DNA from: an uncultured Treponema sp.
Lineage (GTDB): Bacteria; Spirochaetota; Spirochaetia; Treponematales; Treponemataceae
DNA: 20,161 bases
Assembly (NCBI GenBank): GCA_905372265.1
Contig: CAJPOL010000024.1
Span: 1-20,161 of the forward strand
Direction: 5' to 3'
Numbering within the stretch: position 1 is the first letter of the stretch; each line of letters begins with the position of its first letter. Below the pieces are notes generated by a model. It saw only the letters and a program-made list of their open reading frames with translations. It did no database searches and was not told the DNA's origin. Below, piece after piece: positions 14,334 through 20,161 of this stretch. The translations under genes were made by a program, and so were the position numbers.

Positions 14334-15656
14334 TTATTCTTTCAAAGTATTGTCAGCGTTTCTTACAAATGTGTCCAGTACCTGCTGTACATCTTTTCCT
14401 TTTATAGCATCTTTTAAAGCCTGATTCCAATAGCCGCGCATTTTTGCGAAACCGGTTATATTATTGTAATATTGCCCGAAAAAACGCTGCAGTACCGAAT
14501 TATACAGTATTTCAGCATCCGCTTCTTCTATTTGAATCTTTGATGTTGCCGGAAAGCCGCCGGCAGCGCTTACCAATTTACGGCTCCACACTTCATCGGT
14601 CGCTGCAAAATGAAGAAATTTTTTTGCGGCTTTTACTTTATCGGGATTACCGTTTTTGAAGATACAAGCGCCCCCTACCAAGAACTCAAGAGACGGCGCA
14701 TCCGCATCATTCGGAAACGGCATATAAAGGGGCGTAAAGTCCTTTCCGTTATACTTCCTTTTTCCGTTATACATTTTATTCAACTGCGGCGAATACAAAA
14801 GCGTGTGGGCTGCACGGGATTCGGCAAACATCGAAATTGCATCGTTTGAGGTCAGATGCTCACCGTCCAGCAGCAAACCTTGTTTGACGGCATTGACCGT
14901 CCATTGCAGATTTTTTACCGCTGCAGGAGAGTTATAAATATACGAGGAATAATCTTCATTCAAAAGATTTGCATTGCCGTATAGGTTCACCAAGAAAGCG
15001 CGGGTACCTTGATCGCCGCTGACATTGTTATAGTAAAAAACGCCGGGAACAGACCCCTGCGGCAGCTTTTGCTTGAGAGCCGCCAAAAGCGCCTCATATT
15101 CGGCAACCGTCCAGCTCCGGTCGCCCCGCTGATACGGCAGCAGATGCAGCAAGCCTAAATCCTCCAGCATTTCTTTGTTAAAGGCCATGGAAAATGCGCT
15201 TATATGCATCGGATACATATACGTACGTCTGTCTCTACCGGCAGACACCGAAAGGAGAGTCGTTGTAATGTGCGGTTTCTCGGTTGCAAGCACGTCATCA
15301 AGCGGTTCAAGCAAGCCCCTATCCGCCCAAAGGATAATACGGCCCGGAGCATCATAAATTATATCGGGAAGCGTTTTTCCGACAACCGCTTTTTCGACTT
15401 TTGCAGCCCCGTCGGTAAAACTGAGCAGCGTAAAATGTACTTTAATGGAGGGATACTCTTTTTCAAAAGCGGCGATAAGGCTCTTTTCAAAAGCCTCTTC
15501 ACCCGCCTCCGAAGTAAAATTGGGGAAACTCCAAAATTCGATTTCCGTAACGGAACCCGCGCCGGCATTTTTGTAGGCGCAGCCGATAAGCGGCAGCAAC
15601 AGCACCAGCATCGGTATATACTTTTTTACCCTACGGAAAAGAAAAAATGCATTCAT
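14334..15656 (-). CDS. Extracellular solute-binding lipoprotein (sugar-type, family 1)
   Basis: This 440-residue protein has a lipoprotein signal peptide: basic RRVKK, a hydrophobic stretch and the lipobox LIGC with Cys26 as the likely acylated residue. The mature part reads as a family 1 solute-binding protein of carbohydrate ABC importers: TEIEFWSFPNFTSE at the start, FEKEYPSIKVHF, then LPDIIYDAPGRIILWADRGL, the hinge strand AFSMAFNKEMLEDLGL, and a long C-terminal lobe with KVKAAKKFLHFAATDEVW. Such proteins capture a sugar or related compound at the outer face of the inner membrane. No permease or ATPase gene is near; the next gene, 17 nt away, is a chemoreceptor. So the protein may be a sensing subunit rather than (or as well as) a transport one. 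The ATG at 15656 is preceded by GAGGAGGG at 7 nt. The ligand cannot be named from sequence. Confidence 0.93.
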   Translation of the reverse strand: MNAFFLFRRVKKYIPMLVLLLPLIGCAYKNAGAGSVTEIEFWSFPNFTSEAGEEAFEKSLIAAFEKEYPSIKVHFTLLSFTDGAAKVEKAVVGKTLPDIIYDAPGRIILWADRGLLEPLDDVLATEKPHITTTLLSVSAGRDRRTYMYPMHISAFSMAFNKEMLEDLGLLHLLPYQRGDRSWTVAEYEALLAALKQKLPQGSVPGVFYYNNVSGDQGTRAFLVNLYGNANLLNEDYSSYIYNSPAAVKNLQWTVNAVKQGLLLDGEHLTSNDAISMFAESRAAHTLLYSPQLNKMYNGKRKYNGKDFTPLYMPFPNDADAPSLEFLVGGACIFKNGNPDKVKAAKKFLHFAATDEVWSRKLVSAAGGFPATSKIQIEEADAEILYNSVLQRFFGQYYNNITGFAKMRGYWNQALKDAIKGKDVQQVLDTFVRNADNTLKE

Positions 15657-15730
15657 AATAAAGCCCTCCTCTATTCAGTATCGGCATAACTGCTATTTAA
15701 AGTGATGGCGCAACGCGTTTGTCCGATATG

Positions 15731-18700
15731 CTACGGATGTCTGACGATTTCACGCGGCTTAGAGCCGTTTGCAGGCCCGACAATACCGCGCGCCTCCATT
15801 TCTTCAATAAGACGGGCAGCACGGTTATAGCCGATTTTCAGCTTGCGCTGCACATATGAGGCGGACGCCTTTCCTGCAAAGGTAACAATTTCCAAGGCCT
15901 GCTCATAGAGCGGATCATTATCATCGGAGAATACGGCATTATCGAAAGAATCTTCATCATCATCGACAAAAATTTCTTCATCGATATACTCAGGCTCGCA
16001 GTATTCCTTTACGCATGCAACGACACGTTCTACCTCTTGTTCGGAGACAAATGCACCCTGCATCCGGGTCGGAAACGGACGGGCTGCGCTGACAAAGAGC
16101 ATATCTCCCTTACCAAGTAATTTTTCAGCGCCCATTTCATCCAGAATGATACGGCTGTCCGTTTTTGAGGCAACCATAAACGCAATTCTGCTCGGAATAT
16201 TCGCCTTAATCAAACCGGTAATAACATCGATGGACGGACGCTGGGTTGCAAGTACCAGATGAATACCGACAGCGCGGCTCATCGCGCACAGCCGTGCAAC
16301 AGTCGCTTCAAGCTCTTTACCGGAGGTCGCCATCAAATCGGCAAACTCATCAATGATGATAACGATGTAGGGCAGCGGTTCAGTAGCGATCCGTTCAGCC
16401 TTTATTTTCGTATTGAATGTTTTAATATCCCGAACGCCCATATTATCCAGCAGCGCATAGCGGCGTTCCATCTCACACAGCGCATACTGCAACGCTTGGA
16501 ATGCCCGTTTCGGTTCGGTAATGACCGGAGTGAGTAAATGTGCTATATCGTTATAGAGCTTGAGCTCAACAATCTTAGGATCGACAAGGATGAGCTTTAC
16601 CTCATCGGGACGGCGGTTATATAAAATCGAGAGGATAATCGTATTAACGCACACCGATTTACCCGAACCGGTCGCTCCGGCAATCAGCAGATGCGGCGTT
16701 TGTGCAAGATCAACGAGCTGAGGATTGCCGGTAACATCCTTACCCAGCACAACGGGAATTGCCATTTTTTCGGATTCCGGCAAATCCGTTTCGATAAGCT
16801 CACGGAAGCTGACGATAGACCGCTTTTTATTCGGAACTTCAATACCGACCGCATGTTTTCCCGGAATGGGAGCGACAATACGGACGCTCGAAGCGGCAAG
16901 CCTGAGCGCAATATTATCCTGTAAATTAGTAATTTTCGACAGTTTAATACCCGGCGACGGCAGCATTTCAAACATGGTAACAACGGGACCCTTTTTAATA
17001 CCGGTGATGGAAACGTCGATTTTAAATTCGTTGAAAGTCGATTTAAGCAGCATCCCTGCTTTTCTTGTCGCATCATCTATAACCCAATACTCCCCGTCAG
17101 GATAATCGGTTAAAAGATCGAAGGGAACAGCGTATTTTTTACGCGGCGGCTGCAAAAGCGGCTGTACCGGCGCAACGGCAGGCACGGCTACCTGTTCAAA
17201 AAGCCGGTCATCCGTTTCTTCACTTTCATATGTATCAGCAGCATCTTCAGGTTCAGGCTGTTCACCTTCATAGTAAGCATCTTGGCCATAGTCTGCCTCC
17301 GCTGCGGCGGTTTCAGCCGCCGGTGCATAGGCCTCCTCTGAGGTGGTCTCAACCGCGGGAGCATACGCCTCCGATGCGGCAAGCTCGGCCGGTATCGCAT
17401 CAGGATCAATCACGACAAGCGAGTCAAGCAAGTCGGACATCTCATCGGGAACAGGAACGCCGTTTGCAAATACCAGCGGTTCATCGGGCTGAATACCGGA
17501 AAGTTCCGGCTCCTCCTGCTTTGCAGCTTCACCGGCAACGCTCTGCTGCACATCCTGTTCCTCAGCTTCGACGGAAGGAATCGATACTTTCGCGGCCTCT
17601 GCATTTTCGGCAATAAGCGCCGATATTGCAGCGCTATCAGACGCTGCCGCAAAAGAAGTGCCCGCAGCAGCGCCGTCCGTTATTTCATGCTGCGGAACAT
17701 CTTCTTGCTCATCCGGCTCTTGAGCGGACGCTTCCGCTCCTGAATCTATATGATCAAAGTCTGTAGGTTCCGCATCTTTTTGCCTCTCAATTACCGAAAC
17801 AGGCGTTTCCTCCTCAGAGCCGTCCTTTCCCGCTGCTTCGATTGGCTCTGCTGAAAAATCAGTGCGTTTAATCCGCTCGACATCGGCTATAATATCATCC
17901 AAACTGGTAAAAAGGTTATTCGGATCGGAGGGATCAAAGGAATCGCGGACGGAGACCGGCTCCTCTGTGCGGGGAAGCGTGAACACCTCCGAATCGGCTT
18001 CCAGCTTCGTTTCCCCATTATCAGCGGCCTCATTGCCACTATCTACTGCTGTAACCCCCTCCTCCGCCACCGGTTCCGTTTCCACCGCAATGTCTGCATC
18101 ATCGGCGCCGGTTTCGGCTTCTTCCGGCGGCTCGGCGGCCATCTCTTCAGGCTGTTCCGGTTCAGGCGGAACAGCTGATTCCACGGCCTTATCGGTATCG
18201 TCTACAGCCTCCAGTTCTTCGGTATTACCGTCAGCGCCGTGAAACACCGGTTCGGCAGCATCACTGGAATCGCCTGAAGTCTCCAGTTCAGACGAAACAG
18301 CCGATTCAGCTGGAAGATACTGAGCGGGCAGTTCGCCGTCTTGCACAAGCTTCTCCGAACTGTCTGCGCTTCCCGTATCATCGGAAACGGATGCTTCCGC
18401 ATATATCGGGACAGGAGGTACCTCCGAAGACGTTAAAACAGCTTCCGGTTCCTCCGCACATTGCAGCTCCCCTCCCCTCGCCTGCTCTGCCGGTTCAGCA
18501 GTATCCGCTGTCTCATGCACAGCTGCTGATTCCGCGGTATAGTCAACCTCATCGGTACGAGGCTGTTCAGCATCTTCACCCATTACCGGAACATCTGCCG
18601 TTTCAGGCGTCCTTTCGGCAGCCTCAGCATCTTCTTCATGCACACCTTCTTGGACGGCTGATTCCAACCTCTCTTCCTCAACAGCCTCGCCTTCTTGCCG

Positions 18701-19228
18701 GGTATCTTCATCAAACTCAGGCTCATCGGATTCATAGGTATCTGCAACCAAGTCTCTTTGCGGCAATTTTCCTAAATAGAACGGCATCCGTGCGCCAAGC
18801 TCGATCATCAAAAAAATCTCAAAACAAATGAACAAAAGAATACAGATGATGATTGAAATAACAACAAATTGCTGTACGACCGGTATATGAATAGCGGGCA
18901 TACACGTGTGGATAAGCCGTTCCCCCGCCAACGAGGTAATAAAATAGAGCGGAGCGCCGAGCAATACCGTTTTGGATTCGCGCGACCAGCCCGGAATCAG
19001 CAGCAATACGGCTGCATACAAAAATAGAATAGGTATTAAAAAAGAAGAAAATCCATATACGGAAAAGAGCTTTTGCCCAAGTTTGAACGGCATCATGTTT
19101 ATCGATGCGGATTCAACATATCCTGCCATCGGCAAAAAAATACCGAGCGTTACTACAACGCCGATACCGAATAAAAGTAAACTAAAAAAAACGGCTAAAA
19201 TTCTTGATAAACTAATCCCGGGTTTCAT
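15731..19228 (-). CDS. ftsK: FtsK/SpoIIIE DNA translocase with very long acidic linker
   Basis: FtsK sits at the division septum and pumps chromosomal DNA so that the two copies separate before closure. The 1165-residue protein has an N-terminal membrane domain (hydrophobic segments about 9-32, 60-78, 88-104 and 118-142). A linker of some 530 residues (about 160-690) follows, extremely rich in Glu, Ala, Asp, Pro and Ser. Then comes the motor: a start at KKYAVPFDLL, Walker A GATGSGKS (851-858), Walker B IIIDE (957-961) and ATQRPSIDVITGLIKANIPS. The C-terminal gamma winged helix (about 1105-1165, ASYVQRKLKIGYNRAARLIE) reads polar DNA sequences. Two AYAPA-x-ET copies stand in the linker. The ATG at 19228 has only a weak AAGGA far upstream; the start is plausible because the first membrane segment begins at residue 9. 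It is a single-gene unit. Confidence 0.97.
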   Translation of the reverse strand: MKPGISLSRILAVFFSLLLFGIGVVVTLGIFLPMAGYVESASINMMPFKLGQKLFSVYGFSSFLIPILFLYAAVLLLIPGWSRESKTVLLGAPLYFITSLAGERLIHTCMPAIHIPVVQQFVVISIIICILLFICFEIFLMIELGARMPFYLGKLPQRDLVADTYESDEPEFDEDTRQEGEAVEEERLESAVQEGVHEEDAEAAERTPETADVPVMGEDAEQPRTDEVDYTAESAAVHETADTAEPAEQARGGELQCAEEPEAVLTSSEVPPVPIYAEASVSDDTGSADSSEKLVQDGELPAQYLPAESAVSSELETSGDSSDAAEPVFHGADGNTEELEAVDDTDKAVESAVPPEPEQPEEMAAEPPEEAETGADDADIAVETEPVAEEGVTAVDSGNEAADNGETKLEADSEVFTLPRTEEPVSVRDSFDPSDPNNLFTSLDDIIADVERIKRTDFSAEPIEAAGKDGSEEETPVSVIERQKDAEPTDFDHIDSGAEASAQEPDEQEDVPQHEITDGAAAGTSFAAASDSAAISALIAENAEAAKVSIPSVEAEEQDVQQSVAGEAAKQEEPELSGIQPDEPLVFANGVPVPDEMSDLLDSLVVIDPDAIPAELAASEAYAPAVETTSEEAYAPAAETAAAEADYGQDAYYEGEQPEPEDAADTYESEETDDRLFEQVAVPAVAPVQPLLQPPRKKYAVPFDLLTDYPDGEYWVIDDATRKAGMLLKSTFNEFKIDVSITGIKKGPVVTMFEMLPSPGIKLSKITNLQDNIALRLAASSVRIVAPIPGKHAVGIEVPNKKRSIVSFRELIETDLPESEKMAIPVVLGKDVTGNPQLVDLAQTPHLLIAGATGSGKSVCVNTIILSILYNRRPDEVKLILVDPKIVELKLYNDIAHLLTPVITEPKRAFQALQYALCEMERRYALLDNMGVRDIKTFNTKIKAERIATEPLPYIVIIIDEFADLMATSGKELEATVARLCAMSRAVGIHLVLATQRPSIDVITGLIKANIPSRIAFMVASKTDSRIILDEMGAEKLLGKGDMLFVSAARPFPTRMQGAFVSEQEVERVVACVKEYCEPEYIDEEIFVDDDEDSFDNAVFSDDNDPLYEQALEIVTFAGKASASYVQRKLKIGYNRAARLIEEMEARGIVGPANGSKPREIVRHP

Positions 19229-19248
19229 TCTCTATCTGTATCCTTAAT

Positions 19249-19373
19249 CTATCGGGCATCTCTAAAAACTGATTTGTACTTCCTGTTATTAGACCTATTC
19301 GATAATTGCGTTTCCGAACAGGTCTAATAATTATTTCCCTACGGAGCACCCGATAGGCTTGCCGTTTAGAGAT
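19249..19373. repeat. Dispersed element (copy 2) upstream of ftsK, with nested and interlaced inverted repeats and an inverted CCTGTTCGGAAAC copy
   Basis: The core 19261-19341 opens with TCTAAAAACTGATTTG and closes with TTATTTCCCTA, matching 12096-12147. Its middle is a strong hairpin: TTATTAGACCTATTCG (19286-19301) against CGAACAGGTCTAATAA (19315-19330), 16 bp with one mismatch. The right arm, read on the minus strand, contains CCTGTTCGGAAAC. Outside lie ATCTCTAAA (19258-19266)/TTTAGAGAT (19365-19373) and CTATCGGG (19249-19256)/CCCGATAG (19349-19356). These two pairs interlace rather than nest, so only one can form at a time unless as a pseudoknot. The whole sits 21-145 bp upstream of the ftsK start. 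Confidence 0.65.
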
Positions 19374-19576
19374 TCCTTTATGCAAAGTAATTATTATCAC
19401 AGAAAGAAAGAATGTGCAAGAAAAAATATTCCTTCAAACAGGGAGAACACGTAAAGTATTACTCATGCCGATACTCTATAAAGGAATCCTGAGATCGCTT
19501 GCAACCACCTTATGATAACAACACCCACGAAGCAAAGCATTGGAGGTGTTGATTGTACAATCATTACAAATTACTT
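19374..19576. other. Noncoding stretch with a hairpin and a 14-bp palindrome
   Basis: No ORF or RNA gene is evident. CAACACC (19519-19525) pairs with GGTGTTG (19545-19551) across 19 nt. It abuts the perfect palindrome TGATTGTACAATCA (19550-19563). The first half (19374-19510) shows nothing I can assign. Confidence 0.5.
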
Positions 19577-19732
19577 CCTCCGCGTCCTTGGCGTCCTTCG
19601 CGGTTTACCGCCATGGACGGCGGTGGTTCCAATCAGTAACAAGTTTTTGCCATTAGCAAAAACTTGACATGAATACTGTACATGGACGTATAGTATTCAT
19701 GTTACCGCAGAGTTCGCGGAGCACGCAAAGGG
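19577..19732. repeat. Composite element: inverted 9-nt repeat arrays around three hairpins
   Basis: The left array (19577-19606), read on the minus strand, is CGCGAAGGA CGCCAAGGA CGCGGAGGA. The right array (19704-19732), on the plus strand, is CGCAGAGTT CGCGGAGCA CGCAAAGGG. Between them lie three perfect or near-perfect hairpins. H1 is ACCGCC-ATGGAC-GGCGGT (19607-19624). H2 is CAAGTTTTTGC (19640-19650)/GCAAAAACTTG (19656-19666). H3 is ACATGAATACT (19667-19677)/AGTATTCATGT (19692-19702), extended inward by TAC/GTA. H1 and H3 show the same ATGGAC loop closed by C-G. The element ends 40 bp before the 3' end of the Rpn gene. Confidence 0.7.
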
Positions 19733-19772
19733 GTTGGTAACGGTGTTCAAGACAAAACTATTACCCATGGGA

Positions 19773-20161
19773 TTACAGTTTTTCTATTTCTTCTTTGCTG
19801 AGGCCGGTCATCAGGCAAATTTCAGATACCGGATAACTGCGGTGAAGCATCAGCCGTGCCGTTTCAAGAGCCTTTTGTCGGGAACCTTCGGCAAGACCGA
19901 GCGATTTTCCTCGCTCAACTCCCGCGCTGAATTGTGCTTCTGAAATAGTAGTAATATCACTTTTCAGCTTCATTCTTGACTCATACAGCTTCCGCTCTAC
20001 CGGACTAAGCGTCAATACATCTATCTGCTCATTCAGCATTTGTAATATGGGTGAAGTCATTGCAAGCATATTCCTTATCTCCCTATCGTCAGTGTTTATA
20101 AACTGCAACCAGATGATATGTTTTTACTTGCCGGTAGATGTGGTACTCTTATCCGACGGGA
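19773..20161 (-). pseudogene. Rpn-family PD-(D/E)XK nuclease / putative transposase, C-terminal part with an in-frame stop
   Basis: On the minus strand the frame ending at 19773 encodes KHIIWLQFINTDDREIRNML, a hallmark of the C-terminal half of Rpn / PD-(D/E)XK transposase proteins. TLSPVERKLYESR follows, then a helical tail with ARLMLHRSYPVSEICLMTGL and the terminal SKEEIEKL. Upstream, the same frame is open to the window edge except for a TAA at 20124-20126, directly before KHIIW. That makes this copy look broken. The alternative is a short product from a TTG at 20108, or readthrough. The N-terminal nuclease core is outside the window. The stop could also be a sequencing error. It is in the same orientation as the Rpn gene at the other end, but the two partial pieces cover different regions and so cannot be compared. 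Confidence 0.6.

Noticed and set aside
17862..18831. Long open frames on the plus strand opposite ftsK, rich in Ser/Ala or Pro/His
   Set aside because: They are antisense to the Glu/Ala/Ser-rich linker, whose biased codons leave the other strand free of stops. There are no ribosome sites and no recognisable protein.

Overview
The window looks like a piece of a host-associated spirochaete chromosome, most likely an oral-type Treponema of the T. vincentii / T. medium kind. I infer this from several things: a very long GreA with an N-terminal helical extension, a RecA-FolK-ScpA-ScpB-RluB gene string, an FtsK with a huge acidic linker, Rpn/PD-(D/E)XK 'transposase' genes at both ends, and base composition richer in G+C than T. 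denticola. The species is a guess from memory; no search was run.

Layout. (1) 1-410: 5' part of an Rpn-family nuclease gene (minus strand, cut by the window edge), preceded by a pair of inverted 9-nt tandem repeats (464-532). (2) 606-1799: a membrane-anchored, solute-binding-protein-like gene with no ABC partners. (3) 1800-2148: a noncoding leader packed with hairpins. (4) 2149-6053, plus strand: a tight operon recA-folK-scpA-scpB-rluB, closed by a hairpin at 6066-6106. (5) 6137-9769, minus strand: a TPR protein followed by the 890-residue GreA. (6) 9900-12021, minus strand: a fused double-DUF1538 membrane protein (UmpAB-like) followed by a tandem PII-like regulator. (7) 12157-15656, minus strand: a lipoprotein solute-binding protein followed by a dCache-type chemoreceptor. 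(8) 15731-19228, minus strand: ftsK. (9) 19229-19772: a structured noncoding region, then the C-terminal half of a second Rpn gene, interrupted by a stop codon.

How the genes fit together. Much of the window is housekeeping DNA metabolism: RecA recombination, ScpAB condensin (chromosome compaction), FtsK (DNA translocation at the septum) and GreA (RNA polymerase rescue). FolK is an isolated folate step and RluB an rRNA modifier. Two small gene pairs look like functional modules: the membrane antiporter candidate with its PII-like subunit, and the solute-binding lipoprotein with its chemoreceptor.

The least explained material is noncoding. Three short-repeat families recur in the intergenic gaps: 9-nt CGCRRAGNN arrays in inverted pairs beside Rpn genes; a TCTAAAAACTGATTTG element upstream of two minus-strand genes; and CCTGTTCGGAAAC hairpins. 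No tRNA, rRNA, CRISPR array or insertion sequence with a complete transposase was found.
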